Made by a program: the position numbers and the translations under genes | Origin: Exophiala sp. HKRS030 | Lineage: Eukaryota > Ascomycota > Eurotiomycetes > Chaetothyriales > Herpotrichiellaceae | Length of the DNA: 64,000 bases | Assembly (NCBI GenBank): GCA_023897205.1 | Contig: JAHWDD010000005.1 | Span: 3,100,001 to 3,164,000, forward strand | Direction of reading: 5' to 3' | In this document: piece by piece, positions 1-11,011 of the stretch | Layout: each line of letters begins with the position of its first letter | How positions within the stretch are numbered: position 1 is the stretch's first letter | Notes under the pieces: generated by a model | What the model saw: the letters and a program-made list of their open reading frames with translations, nothing else | What the model was told of the DNA's origin: nothing | Database searches by the model: none

Positions 1-22
1 ATCTAAACCATCGAACATAATC

Positions 23-2201
23 ATGAATCTCATTCCTATCAGAGATGGATACGAAGATGCGCGCGTTGCTGTTCCGCCGAGAAGTCTGCAGACTGTCGAC
101 GGCTACAAATACAATACCACTTGTTCGTTCTGTTGGACTGTGATCTCCGACAAAAAAGAGTTCGAAAAATTCACGTTGAATGCACTTCAGAAAGCCGCTA
201 GAAACGGCTGTTCTACGTGCGACATTATCCACAAATCAATAACAGGAATAGTGCAGCTGGTATTTGAGCGCTTTGACGGAAACAGGGTGCTGGTCGCCCA
301 ACGCAAAAACCTCCCGTCCAGGCTACTCTCGGCAACCAAATCCGTCGAAGTATGTTTCGAAGAATATGGGAATCAGACGTTCAACGTTGAATTCAGTAAG
401 TTTGTCCACAATCTTGAATGCGAATATCTGTTTACAAGCGTCAACAGCGACAGAACCGAATCGGACTGGTCAAGTCGGATGTAGGATCATGGATACCTCA
501 TCAGACCCCGCGATCAGACTCATCAAGTCCTGGCTATCCGAGTGTGTTAGTAAGCATTCCTCTTGCTCAACTCCCAAAGAGTCCGTCCTTCCGCGCCGAG
601 TAGTTGAGGTGGGGGACGGCTGGGCAAGACTGGTTGAATCTAAGGGGGAGAAAGCCCCTTACCTGACTTTGAGCCACTGCTGGGGTGGAGAGACTGTGAC
701 CGAGGCCAAAAGCTACAATCTGGAGTCAATGAAAAAGAACATACCATGGGAGACTCTCACCAAAACATTCCAGGATGCCGTCATGATCACATGGAGACTG
801 GGCTTCAAATATTTGTGGATAGACGGGTTGTGTATCCTGCAAGACTCTCAGGAGGATTGGGAGTATCATGTCGCTAATATGGCAGGGATATTCTCTAACT
901 CCCAGCTGACGTTGGCAGCAACACGTGCTGCCAATGGGATGAAAGGTTGCTATTCAAACCGATTCCAGGAACCGTTGATTCTAGACCTGTCTGGGGACCG
1001 AGAAGTCTACAATCCAAATCTGTGGCAGCCACGCTCTTTCAAAGGTGTGGACCGTGATGGGATCAGTAAAACCTTCAATGTGATGCTTCGGCCAACTCAT
1101 GGTCTCCACCGTCGCCAGCGGCCAAGAGAACCATTGCTTAAACGAGCATGGGTGCTTCAAGAACAGATTTTGAGTCCACGAATCGTTCATTTCGCGACTT
1201 CCGAGCTCGTCTTCGAATGCAGAACACATGTGGCATGCGAATGTAGTGGATGGACCCCACGGACCGAGAGCTGGCAATGGGAGACGCGCTGGCGCAAAGC
1301 TCATGCGGCACTACTTGTCCAAGGAGCAGGCGCGCACCATACAGCGTTCACTGCTGAGCAACAGAGATGTCGGGACTTTGAAGCCTACAAGACACTGATT
1401 GAAACATATACTGAACTCGATATCACCAGTGATCTTGATCGACTTCCAGCGCTGGCAGGAATCATGTATGGCAGACAGGGCTCATACCTTGCCGGGATAT
1501 GGCGAAACACGCTCCTAGAAAGCTTGCATTGGTACCCTGCCGCAAAGAGCAGATCCGGCCGCTTAGCACAGCGGCCAACAAGGTATTGCGGTCCCACATG
1601 GTCCTGGGTTTCAATGGCGGCACCAATTCGATTCTGTGGGTCAGACTCGCTCGATGTTACTTTCAATGCCGAACTCAGATCCACGATTGTCGATGCATCT
1701 TGCCAGCTTGCGGGCCGTGACCCCCTCGGCCGAGTGTCTAGTGGATACATCTCTCTAACCGGCCCGAGTGTGACAGCCACAGTGACTGAGATAGGCTCTA
1801 TGGAGCGAGAATCCATGATAACGACAGAGAACTTGCTACGCACAGCACGAGAGACTAACCCTACGGCAGTCGACCGCCGGGTGCTCGAGCGAAGGGATGA
1901 GAGCAGAGACTGCACATACGTAACGTTGAAACACGACGACAAGGACATTGGTGATTGCCGTGGCTACATGGATGTGCCGCTTGTGGATGGGAGACTTGAG
2001 ATAGATATTGGTGAGAGGGTTCTGTGCCTTATGGTCTCCGAGCTGTTGGTATTAGTACTGAGACGAGTGCGTGGTAACGGCGGCAAATTCAACATGTCGC
2101 CGTCAACTCAAATGTACAGGAGAGTTGGCATGATGGCACGATGGGGCGATCTTTCTGCGTGGAAATTCTACGAGAGTCAGACGCCAGTGGTGATTTTTTG
2201 A
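23..2201 (+). CDS. HET-domain (heterokaryon incompatibility) protein
   Basis: Two exons, 23-395 and 448-2201, joined across a 52-nt intron (donor GTAAGT, acceptor CAACAG); phase 1 on both sides gives a 708-residue protein. The N-terminal part carries paired cysteines (CSFCW, CSTCD) often seen ahead of the HET domain. The HET core follows: LTLSHCWGG, then FQDAVMITWRLGFKYLWID and SLC-like GLCILQDSQEDW, then KRAWVLQEQILSPR. HET proteins act in non-self recognition and can trigger programmed cell death after fusion of incompatible hyphae; many family members have no tested role. The C-terminal half is divergent, ending in a Trp-rich segment and unknown sequence. Family assignment is secure; specific allorecognition function is inference. 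No partner gene such as a NACHT or prion-forming protein lies next to it in the window. Confidence 0.9.
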
Positions 2202-2538
2202 TTTCCTCACTACTTATCAATACATTCCCTCCCCTTTCATCAATTAATGCTAACACCATTACATCACAAAATACTAGATATTGGGTTTCAAAGTCTATCC
2301 CTTGACCTGATCCACGCAAGCGGCTCATGTGCCAACATTTTGTTACATTATAAGCAATCCCTCGCCATGCTGAAATGTCAAGCCGGTGCCTCCAATTGGC
2401 ATTCACCTACTCATTCAAATTTTCAACCATTGCTATTCATATTTCATTTTGACAAATGACCTCACAGCACACATACACTGTTAGTTCTATCCATCGGAGC
2501 GATGAAGAGTTTGACACGAAATGAGCTCGACTCCCGTT
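2202..2538. other. Intergenic, convergent 3' ends
   Basis: AT-rich spacer between the HET gene and the minus-strand unknown gene. I see no gene, RNA or notable repeat in it. Confidence 0.6.
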
Positions 2539-3381
2539 TCAGCCAGTTCTCGTGATGACTCGCTGCACTTCTCCTTTATGGTGGCCGTATCGTGAGTTCC
2601 GGAAGACCTCTGGGTTTTCTGAAACATGTTGAGCGAGACCAGTGGTAACTCGGACAGGTCTGGAGTACTTATCTTTTTTGACCCACTCGGTGTTCGTATA
2701 CACATGAGCAGGATCCCAGGTGCCGTCTTCTCTCATGAAATCCACTGTATAGTGCCAGTCGCAAGCAACAACCTCTCTTGGAGCGTCTGGCCCACGCTGC
2801 GCTGTGGTATAGATGCGAGTTGTATTGTGAATATTGGATCTCACCGCAACAGTCTTAGAGCCTCTCTTAAGGGCCTCCGACGTCGCAGTCGTCTCGATGA
2901 CTTCCTGTTCTTTCGGGTCAGGTTTGCAATACCACTCCAATCGCACTTCTCTGTTGTTTGTCACAAAACAGAGCTTATCTTGGCTTTGGCCCTGACCACG
3001 AGCATCATTACCATATGGTGTGTCTCGACCATGGTTGTTCTCAGCCCGAGCTTGTCGGCCAGTCGTTCTGGCAAAGGCGATTTCCCTGGGTGTTGTCCGG
3101 CCATAGTGAGTAGTTCTTTGAGGATTGCTACCATAGTTCTGTGGACGACTGTCATATGGCGATTCTCTATCAGCATGTCCTGCAGGTCCATGGCTTGAAA
3201 TCAAGTTGTTTTTGGCGTACAAATGACCACTTCCAAGGGGTCGATCTTCCTGTGTATCATTGCGTCGCCGTGTGTCTCCTCTGAGCTGAGCAGGTCTGTA
3301 GTTGTCACCCCTATAGGCAGGCATTTTCAATGCAATCTTACCACGAGGAAATTGAGATCGATATCGATATGGGCAGGTCAA
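2539..3381 (-). CDS. Hypothetical basic protein
   Basis: Single uninterrupted ORF of up to 280 residues. A second Met at residue 20 (base 3324), followed by PAYRGDNYRP, may be the true start, giving 261 residues. The first half is rich in Arg, Gly, Asn and Gln and looks disordered (DTRRRNDTQEDRPLG, QGQSQDK). The second half is more ordered: LCFVTNNREVRLEWYCK, then KTVAVRSNIHNTTRIYTT, CDWHYTVDFMREDGTWD and a C-terminal KKDKYSRPVRVTTG segment. I do not recognise a named family. It is divergent to the SRPK-like kinase across about 500 bp. No signal peptide or membrane helix is visible. The length and ordered second half favour a real gene, but there is no domain evidence. Confidence 0.6.
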   Translation of the reverse strand: MTCPYRYRSQFPRGKIALKMPAYRGDNYRPAQLRGDTRRRNDTQEDRPLGSGHLYAKNNLISSHGPAGHADRESPYDSRPQNYGSNPQRTTHYGRTTPREIAFARTTGRQARAENNHGRDTPYGNDARGQGQSQDKLCFVTNNREVRLEWYCKPDPKEQEVIETTATSEALKRGSKTVAVRSNIHNTTRIYTTAQRGPDAPREVVACDWHYTVDFMREDGTWDPAHVYTNTEWVKKDKYSRPVRVTTGLAQHVSENPEVFRNSRYGHHKGEVQRVITRTG

Positions 3382-3896
3382 GGGCTGGATAGCACGAAAG
3401 GTCCGTGTATTAGTCCAGATGGTGAGCGAGGTGAGCTCTCTGTTTGAAGAGCGTGATAATTGGAAACGTCCATAATGTAAACCGAAGATTGCAAGGCAAA
3501 GTTTGGGCTTGCTACTGAACCTACCATTCTTAGACTGTCTTTGTAGCGTTCATTGTTATGTGATAAAGTGAGAACATTGAGATAGTTGTATAATGAAATG
3601 TACGCCGGCGTGCATTCCAGGCAAGTTGATCACAATGGCATTGATTGTTTCCACACAATGACTCAAACAGGCCAAACATACGTGATCTGCAATTGTGCCA
3701 GATCGGTTGCAAACGGGTTTGCTCTTTGTCCTACTTTGAAAGAGATACGAGTCATTCGTGTGAATAAAAGAGCTGGTCCGTCATTTGTTCATCAGGGTTT
3801 CGTCCGTCAACGTTGCGACTCACCAGCTTAACCTTTCCATAAATCAGGACATTTATCGACATTTCTCATCATCCACATTTTTCCATCTCCAGCAAA
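3382..3896. promoter_or_regulatory. Divergent intergenic / promoter region
   Basis: Separates the minus-strand unknown gene from the plus-strand kinase and should hold both promoters. The last 50 bases before the kinase ATG are pyrimidine-rich with poly-T, a usual fungal leader. No clear operator-like motif was seen. Confidence 0.4.
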
Positions 3897-5435
3897 ATGG
3901 ACAGCGAGAGGGAATTTCAAAACGTGCAAGACGAAACATACAATCCGACTGACCTCGCGGAAACCGAAGGCTTTCAGTCGTCTCCATTTCGATACGCACC
4001 GGCTCCAGATGGCTGTGAAGATCTTGAAAAGTATTGTGCCGGTGGTTACCTTCCCGTCCTCATTGGCGACACCTTCGAGAACGATCGATACCGTGTCGTC
4101 CACAAACTAGGATCAGGTGGGACCGCCACAGTTTGGCTGGCTCGTGATGCACAGAGCCAACAACTCGTTGCCATGAAGTTTCTGACAGCAGAAAGCTCTA
4201 CACGAACTCGTGAGCTGCGAATGCACCAGCTACTACAGGCCAGTAGGTTGAAAGCTGTGTTGGAGGAGCGTGTTGCAACTCTCCTCGATCACTTCTGGGT
4301 CAGCGGACCATGTCAGAGCCACCTTTGCCTAATTTTCGAAGTTCTGGGACCATGTCTTGCCTCGCTGAACAAGTACAAAGAGGAGCGCAAGATCACACCG
4401 GAGAAGCAACGTGTGCTCGCCTCACAAATCATTGAAGGCATCCTCCACCTACACAAAGCCGGTGTTATCTTAGCCGATGTATCAGCTTACAACATGCTCT
4501 TCGCCATTGAGGGAATCCACTCCTGGACCGATGATCAGCTTTACCGTATGTTTGGACAACCGGAAGAAATGCCGGTCTATTGGGACCGACAGAATCGTGA
4601 CGAAGAATGGAAGCAGGTGGGAAAGAATGATGCATATGCCCCCGAATATGTGTATCGACCCATTAATTTCCTGCAAACGGCGCCTCATTTGTTGCAGCCG
4701 CAGCTGAAGTTCATTGATCTTGGAGAAGCTTTCGAGATTGCTTCACCACCACAAGCACATGAAATCGGTCTTAACGTTGCATACTCGGCACCTGAACTCG
4801 CCTTCGATGCTGAGCCAACAGCCAATATCGATATCTGGGGCCTGGCATGTTGTCTCTTCGAACTTCGTTCCGGTGACAAGCTCTTCGATGTGGAATTGGG
4901 TGGAGCCGCAGGCGTGTTCGATCAAATGGTTGATGCACTGGGGCCAGCTCCTGAAGAATGGTTGCATGCCATGTATCCAGAGCTCGAGAACGATGAGGTC
5001 AGAATTCTAAGTGAGGAAGAAGCGCAGCAAAGAGGTATAAACATCCAACCTGGTATAACCTTGAAGCAACGACTTGCCGACATCGGTAGGCTGAAGGCCT
5101 GGCATTTTATGAACATGGAGCAGCGGCTCAAGAGATTCTACGAGTTCTTCGGAGACGATGCTGATCCAGAAGAGGTTGGGGTTCAGCTCGACGTTTTTGC
5201 TCGTCCACCGGCCCGGTTGTCGCCATCAGAAAAACGCCAGTTCCATGATCTATTGACCAGAATGCTGAATTACAAACCTGAAGAGAGACTGAGCATCCAA
5301 GAAGTCTTGTTTCATCCGTGGGTCAAGCGCGAGGTCAAGGCTAAGAAGTCCAGAGCTTGGCTGCAGAGGTACGATCCTGGTCGTGATTTCTCTGAGCGGT
5401 GGAGGATCTTCACAGTCCCCAACGAGACGGGATAG
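3897..5435 (+). CDS. SRPK-like serine/threonine protein kinase
   Basis: Intronless, 512 residues. Kinase landmarks in order: glycine loop LGSGGTATVWLA (about residue 72), ATP-binding lysine in VAMKF, alpha-C Glu in RELRMHQLL, catalytic loop LADVSAYN, metal-binding DLG in LKFIDLGEAF, SAPEL, and the alpha-F IDIWGLAC. The DLG in place of DFG and the insert of roughly 60 residues between catalytic loop and DLG are typical of SRPK kinases, which phosphorylate SR-type substrates. The loop departs from HRDxKxxN: His and Arg are Leu and Ala, and Lys is Ser, while Asp and Asn remain. Fungal SRPK-like paralogues often vary at these sites, so activity cannot be excluded or assumed. The N-terminal 40 residues include a short YAPAPDGCEDLEKYCAGGY segment seen in this family. 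Substrate unknown. Confidence 0.88.
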   Translation: MDSEREFQNVQDETYNPTDLAETEGFQSSPFRYAPAPDGCEDLEKYCAGGYLPVLIGDTFENDRYRVVHKLGSGGTATVWLARDAQSQQLVAMKFLTAESSTRTRELRMHQLLQASRLKAVLEERVATLLDHFWVSGPCQSHLCLIFEVLGPCLASLNKYKEERKITPEKQRVLASQIIEGILHLHKAGVILADVSAYNMLFAIEGIHSWTDDQLYRMFGQPEEMPVYWDRQNRDEEWKQVGKNDAYAPEYVYRPINFLQTAPHLLQPQLKFIDLGEAFEIASPPQAHEIGLNVAYSAPELAFDAEPTANIDIWGLACCLFELRSGDKLFDVELGGAAGVFDQMVDALGPAPEEWLHAMYPELENDEVRILSEEEAQQRGINIQPGITLKQRLADIGRLKAWHFMNMEQRLKRFYEFFGDDADPEEVGVQLDVFARPPARLSPSEKRQFHDLLTRMLNYKPEERLSIQEVLFHPWVKREVKAKKSRAWLQRYDPGRDFSERWRIFTVPNETG

Positions 5436-5839
5436 GGTACTAGGGCTGTTGATAGTCATCGTAAACCACAGGTAAGCAGACTTAGCCTCGTGGATTAGTC
5501 TCGAATGAATAATGCACAAACGAACGATAGTCTTCATATTTCCGTTCTCTTCGAAACACTACACACGCTACAAATCAGCTAGTATACACTGATCAAGGTA
5601 CATGTTACGAGCGCTTACCTCTGGGACGGGCGGCAAGTGTACTTACAGCCCAGTCGCTTTTCCCCACGCTATAATGGTCTCGGAAACGGGTCCCTTCTCC
5701 AGCCTCTGCTTCTAAAAGCCATAGTCACATCGAAATCAACTTCGGGGGGCTCGAAGCCCTCTACTGAGACTGGAGCCATCGTTCCTGACTAAGATGTGGA
5801 GAGATGGTATTGTTCAATTCTTCCGTCATTCGACTTACT
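5436..5839. other. Intergenic, convergent 3' ends
   Basis: Spacer between the kinase and the myristoylation-type protein. It has a G6 run near 5745 but no gene-like ORF or repeat family that I can support. Confidence 0.5.
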
Positions 5840-6454
5840 TCATGCATTGGCAACCACACCCTTTGCCACCAATCGATCAAGTAAGCCAGCTTTCAATCTG
5901 AGTTCCTTTTCGACCTGCTGTGAGCTTCGGCCTGCCTGATCTCTTAAAGTGAGGGCTTCCTTGATGTCACTTGCACTTAGCAATGTCCGTCCTGCGAACG
6001 TGCCTCTCCCGCGATTCTCCTCTTCAATTTCCCATTGCTTGTTGAACTTCTGGCGTGCCTGAACAAGCTGTGTCGCCGGGTTATGAGCTCCTGAGGGGAA
6101 TATATTCTGACCAGAATTCATCGGCTGACTTGAGGTAGGAAAAGCATCCTCGTTGGGTCTTGTTTCTGAGACCGGTCTGGCAACCCCGATTTTGCGCAGA
6201 GCCGAGCCAAACTGCGGGTCTCTGCCGTCGAGATCTATGTGTAATTCTCTCTGGTCTGTTGGAGGTTCAGCGGCTGGGTTAGGGTGCACTTGTGCAGGAG
6301 CTATTGGTTTTGTAGACTGGAGTGGTGCGTTGGTTCTTGATGGAGCATGGCCTGTAGAGGTTGCATTGTTGAGGATAGAGGATGTGGATGGATATTGTCT
6401 TCGACCTGCTGCACCTGCGGCCTTTCCGGCCACTTTTGAAGCTGAGGAGCCCAT
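5840..6454 (-). CDS. Conserved-looking protein with N-myristoylation signal
   Basis: Intronless, 204 residues. The protein starts MGSSASKVAG: Gly at position 2 and Ser at position 6 fit the N-myristoyltransferase consensus, so membrane attachment is inferred. Residues about 20-120 are Pro/Ser/Thr-rich and probably disordered. From about residue 130 the sequence becomes helical and charged (KFNKQWEIEEENRGRG), then RTLLSASDIKEALTLRDQ and QQVEKELRLKAGLLDRLV, a pattern resembling a short helix-turn-helix-like or coiled-coil tail. I do not know its function. It is divergent from the hexose-6-phosphate epimerase gene, sharing a 458-bp promoter region. Confidence 0.7.
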   Translation of the reverse strand: MGSSASKVAGKAAGAAGRRQYPSTSSILNNATSTGHAPSRTNAPLQSTKPIAPAQVHPNPAAEPPTDQRELHIDLDGRDPQFGSALRKIGVARPVSETRPNEDAFPTSSQPMNSGQNIFPSGAHNPATQLVQARQKFNKQWEIEEENRGRGTFAGRTLLSASDIKEALTLRDQAGRSSQQVEKELRLKAGLLDRLVAKGVVANA

Positions 6455-6912
6455 TGTGTTTGACAGAATGATGGAAGATGAACAGAGAGATCTACATGGC
6501 CGTATGATGGTAGACAGGAACTGAATTGAGACAACTCTGGCAAGGCTCTGGAGAATTCTTAGTCCTGATGCAATTGATTTAGTGGCGGCAAGACTGCTTG
6601 ATCGAGCTCTAGCAGGCAGATAAAGTGGGCCTGCCGACCGATATAGCCTAGCGCTCTCACTTGCTGTCTCAAGATGACGCTAAAACCGCCAAACGTGCTA
6701 GAACGTGCTTTGTACCAAGCGTCAAACAAGGGCAAGGACGGTTTCAATGCAGAAATGTAAAGGCAGACAGACATTCTACCCCTCCACCAGGTGCAACATC
6801 TTCACTCTAAGAACTCAGACATTGCGCTGGCTGTGAAACTTCCTGTCTAAACTTCTATATCGAACCTCACCCACCTCTGAGTTCTACGCACCCTATTCTC
6901 AATCCATCAAAC
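6455..6912. promoter_or_regulatory. Divergent intergenic / promoter region
   Basis: Holds both promoters for the myristoylation-type gene and the epimerase. The leader just before 6913 is CT- and CA-rich. No specific motif could be assigned. Confidence 0.4.
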
Positions 6913-7955
6913 ATGTCTGTAGACCGCAAGAACAAGCCCGCACCCATCCCCTCCTCCCCCTCCCTTGCTCAGCCCATTGTCGATCTAAGTGACAACATCC
7001 TCACCGCTCGTCTTCCAAGTGGTGATGCGGTGACAGTCTATCTCTATGGAGCCACGGTGACCTCCTGGAAAACCTCAAATGGCCAGGAACAACTCTTCCT
7101 CTCCGATGCCGCTGTCCTAGACGGGTCAAAGCCAATTCGAGGTGGCATCCCTTTGGTCTTTCCTGTTTTTGGACCTCCTCCCAAATCCCACGCTACAGGA
7201 CAGTTGGCTCAACATGGCTTTGCACGAAGCAGCTATTGGGAATTCTTGGGAAAGAGCAGCAGCGAGAGCCTGGGTCGCAAGGCCGACGATAGTGTTAAGT
7301 TGGATTTTGGCTTGAGCAGCGAATTCCTCGAAGAGAGCGTTAAGTCAAAGTGGCCGTATGCCTTTGGCTTGGTCTATAGTGTCACATTGAGTAGGGGCAA
7401 GTTGGAGACTCAACTGCATGTGCAGAACAAAGGCGAACAACCATTCGAATTCCAAGCTTTGTTCCATACTTACTTGGCGGTCAAGGTAAGGACAAACATT
7501 TGATTCTCGATACTCTGTCATCATGAAGTCGTGCAACTAACAAACACTATTACCTCTTATAGAACATTCACAAAACAACGGTGTCCGGCCTCGAATCCGC
7601 CACCTACGTTGACAAGGTCCGAGCTGCGAAGACATTCACCGAAGAATCCTCTTCTCTAGGCTTTACCGGCGAGACCGATCGTGTCTACACCCCTCCCTTG
7701 GGCAAGGACAAGTCTCATGTGCCAATTGTGGTGAAGGAAGATGGAAAGGACAGTTTCGTGGTGAACCGTGATGCACTCCCTGATGTGACTGTATGGAATG
7801 GATGGGAGGACAAGATAAATGCAATGGGTGACTTCCAGCCTAAAGATGGATGGAACAGATATCTGTGCATAGAGCCTGGGACAGTCAGCTCGTGGACCAA
7901 ACTTGAAGCAGGAGATGCATGGGAAGGCGGTGTCACCTGGGAGAGCAAGTTGTGA
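6913..7955 (+). CDS. Glucose-6-phosphate 1-epimerase (hexose-6-phosphate mutarotase)
   Basis: Exons 6913-7485 and 7563-7955 flank a 77-nt intron (GTAAGG to TTATAG), phase 0, giving 321 residues. It interconverts alpha and beta anomers of glucose 6-phosphate and related hexose phosphates in the cytosol. Family marks of the aldose-1-epimerase-like fold are present: RGGIPLVFPVFG (substrate Arg), GQLAQHGFARSSYWE (catalytic His) and YLCIEPGTV (catalytic Glu). The N-terminal GDAVTVYLYGATVTSW is also typical, and the length is normal for the fungal family (YMR099C-like). The start codon context AACATG follows a CT-rich leader, and the next Met lies far downstream. No oddities were seen. Confidence 0.93.
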
Positions 7956-8314
7956 ACAAGCCACCACCCTTTTTCGGCATGATATTGGAAGGATTACTTA
8001 TGAAACGGGAATCAACGAAGCAATGTATCTGGGCCTGGTGGCCGGTTAGGGGCTGAGAGATTTTTTTCATCTACATCTGCAAGCGGTCTCATCGGTATAG
8101 ATAGACTAGTCATCACGACCTAAAAAATTCCAGAACCTTTGCGTTGAAATCAGGCTTAAATGGGCTGAGATGAGAGTTTTGGGTCATTCCTATAAAGCCT
8201 TTATTCATGCATCGTTACAGCATTCCGATATGTGCAAATAAACATCTCGTACAGATGTGGAAACCACTCCCAAAAGGCTCGACAAGCAAGTGCGTTGAAA
8301 AAACGAAGCCATGC
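7956..8314. other. Intergenic, convergent 3' ends
   Basis: Spacer between the epimerase and the minus-strand AT-hook/membrane protein gene. Nothing notable seen. Confidence 0.5.
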
Positions 8315-10012
8315 TCACTCCTCCAAAAGCCTCCTCGTTCGTCCATCTTGCGTCTTTTCCTGTACACCAATCGCCGGTTGAACATCTCCCTTAGGTCTCT
8401 CACCGTCGACCTTGGATTGTAAACCACTGCTCTCATCCACCGCCGTCTGCTCCATTACCTCTCTCACAGCTGGGGCGATAGGCACAGTAGCAGGTACTGC
8501 CACGGTGACTGCCTCGTCGCCCCTCCGACCCACACCAAGCCCGATGTTTCCTCTCCTGCGCTCTGCCTCATACCCTCTCTGCTCCTGGATTTTCTTGGCC
8601 AAAAACCACGTACTGACCACAACAACAGGCAACGCGAGCATCAGGCGTAAATACCGGTTTTTCAAGCTTCTATACTTCGGATCGTGCTTTAATTGCGCCG
8701 CACTCATCTCCGTTGCGCGGAGCGGGCGTTTGCCGCCCGTATTGCCCGGCGTGTGCTGGTAGTATGTGTCTGGGTTTGCATGGGGCTGTGAGGGCGGGGC
8801 GGACGATGAAGCAGGTGGAGCGGTAGAGCGAGTGGTAGTTGCGGGTGGTGGAGGGCGGAGAGGCGCGCGTTGAGATTGGATTTGTGATTGAGAGGCGTTG
8901 CGCGCTTTCAGCGCGGTCGTCGTGCTGTAGGGAAGGGTGTATTTGGGTCGTGTGTGGAAATCAATGGGTGGTTGGTAGAACGGCATGCTTGATGGTGGCG
9001 GTTTGAATGCGTATTTGGGCGGTTGCTTGGAGTATTGTTGCTGTTCCTCGATTGGTGGTGTTGATGCTTTGGACGATGTGTCTGTCGTTGAAGTGGACAA
9101 TAGAGCAGACACTGTCTCTGTAGTCTCGCTTCGTAGGTGAGAATGTGGAGCTGAAGGTAGAGAGTCCACTGCGATATCTTTTTGTGCTGTATTCAGATCT
9201 GTTGCCGGCGACACGTGTGCTTCAGGGTGCTTGAGACCACCTTTCTCTGCTTGTGATGTCGACTGTTCCAATTCCTGCTTCCACAGTACATGCAAAGTTT
9301 CACGGTGAGTCAACAAGTGCGAGAAGTCGTCGTTTAAAGTCCTCGAGTCTCTCACAAACGCATTGGCCAGCCGCAAGATCTCAGAGACTGGCCGTCCCGA
9401 CTGTGTGGCAGAATCTCGCTTGGTGACACTCCCAACAATTTGCTCGGTTGATGGCGAAGTCAACGGTTGGATGTTTTCTGCGGTCTGAGATACCCTTGTG
9501 CGCGCTTGTTTGAGCTTTGTAGCTGTTGTTGTGAAGCTGGAGCTGCTGGATGTCTCTTCAACAACAGGAGGCGCAGGTTTCACGGTTCTCTTCCTCGCTG
9601 TCGTTGCAGTAGGAGCTTTTACCTGTGGCACCACGGGAATCTCAGATCCTTCCTCCGTTACAGCCACGGCCTTGGATGATGCCGTTGACGCTACTTTTGG
9701 AGCCTTTGCCGTTGACGCCTTGGCTCGCGAAGTTGTCGTTCTTGGACCCAAAGCTGATATTGCAGCTGTTTGAGATGAAGATGCCGATGACGATGAGGAT
9801 GATGACGATGACGACAACTTATTTGCTTCGAATCCAGATTTAGTCGCAGCACTCTGCAATTTCTGTTTCGTGAGAGAAGCAGAACCATTGTCGGCCCCGA
9901 GTTTCTCCAACAAGTCGTTGCCCTTCTGAGCCTGAGCCTGTGCCTGATCTACCGCCACCGACGCCGCCTTTTTCGGCCGACCACGTTTCTTTGGTACCGC
10001 TTCAGTCGACAT
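8315..10012 (-). CDS. Low-complexity protein with AT-hook-like start and C-terminal membrane segment
   Basis: Intronless, 565 residues. The N-terminus PKKRGRPKKAA is an AT-hook core (GRP flanked by basic residues), also a possible nuclear localisation signal. A long region rich in Ser, Thr, Ala and Pro follows, with a run of 11 serines near residue 70. Around residues 225-255 a more ordered stretch reads SEILRLANAFVRDSRTLNDD. Near residue 440, YRSLKNRYLRLMLALPVVV leads into VSTWFLAKKIQEQRG, a single predicted membrane helix with basic flanks. AT-hook plus one membrane helix would suit an inner nuclear membrane protein, but mitochondrial or ER location is equally possible. No named family recognised. 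Confidence 0.7.
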   Translation of the reverse strand: MSTEAVPKKRGRPKKAASVAVDQAQAQAQKGNDLLEKLGADNGSASLTKQKLQSAATKSGFEANKLSSSSSSSSSSASSSQTAAISALGPRTTTSRAKASTAKAPKVASTASSKAVAVTEEGSEIPVVPQVKAPTATTARKRTVKPAPPVVEETSSSSSFTTTATKLKQARTRVSQTAENIQPLTSPSTEQIVGSVTKRDSATQSGRPVSEILRLANAFVRDSRTLNDDFSHLLTHRETLHVLWKQELEQSTSQAEKGGLKHPEAHVSPATDLNTAQKDIAVDSLPSAPHSHLRSETTETVSALLSTSTTDTSSKASTPPIEEQQQYSKQPPKYAFKPPPSSMPFYQPPIDFHTRPKYTLPYSTTTALKARNASQSQIQSQRAPLRPPPPATTTRSTAPPASSSAPPSQPHANPDTYYQHTPGNTGGKRPLRATEMSAAQLKHDPKYRSLKNRYLRLMLALPVVVVSTWFLAKKIQEQRGYEAERRRGNIGLGVGRRGDEAVTVAVPATVPIAPAVREVMEQTAVDESSGLQSKVDGERPKGDVQPAIGVQEKTQDGRTRRLLEE

Positions 10013-11011
10013 TTTTGAGAAGTGTGCAGATTTTCAAGAATGCAAGCTGAATGGAATTTGGTCTGCTTGATTTCCGAATCAACATTAAACCAGAGGCCTG
10101 TAAACAAAAACGCGAACAGGATCGTCGTCGCCTCAATTAACAGCCTTCGAAACGCGTCTCGTCGCCTGATTTACACGCGTATGGACAGGGAGACGCTTGT
10201 TTACATGTCCCGAGGGACTTATCCGCACAATTTTTTGACTACAGGCTTACCTCGACCGCCTAACTAAATCAATTTAGCTGGGTAGCTAACCAGAGCTGCC
10301 ACCCTATTGCAGATGGAACCAGGGGCAGCAAGAAACGGAGTCCTAATTTCTCTGAGTGGGGCGAGAACAACGAATCGATAGGTGGTCAGAGGCTGGGACT
10401 GGAGAGGGGTCCAAAAAACATTTCATAAACGAACCGTACGGTCGATGCCAATGCTGTGACATGGCAGAACTCCAGACTGAGGCTGACAGGCTTACCGTGG
10501 CAAGAATTCCAGGTCTTTCCGTCGTAGTGGTTTGGCTACAGATATGCGTCAACGCTCATAGCGGTGCTTTTGACAGCTGCCTGGAGCCACTGCCTGAATG
10601 AACGCTTGGGCCTTGCTTTATTCGTCATCGTCATCGTTCGAACTTCGTGTAGACAGGCATCACGGTTTGGGGATAGATACAAAACATTAGGCTTTTATTT
10701 GGTGTTGTGCTTCAATAAACGAGTCCTTGGTGTTTTGCTATAGTACACAAGGTTGGCATTGGCCATAAAGAAGCCCCAAAGCCGTACTCGGTGGGAGCCC
10801 AACGAAACGTAATGCTAAAAAGAGCCTGTCGTGTTTGCCTTGCACGGTGGAAGTGTAATAGTACATACATATGGAATGAAAAAAGAGAATGACCACCGAA
10901 AAATCCAACGCTATGCCGCTATGCAGCTTTCATTTGCCCTTTTGCACTGTTGCCCTTTGCCCCATGCATTACCCGCTAAATTGCTTACACGCAATCCTTC
11001 TTCGATGTTCT
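10013..11011. other. Intergenic (promoter of 8315-10012 gene, 3' flank of next gene)
   Basis: About 1 kb between two minus-strand genes. It should contain the promoter of the AT-hook/membrane gene at its left end. Short ORFs here have no recognisable protein features, and no repeats were seen. Confidence 0.5.
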
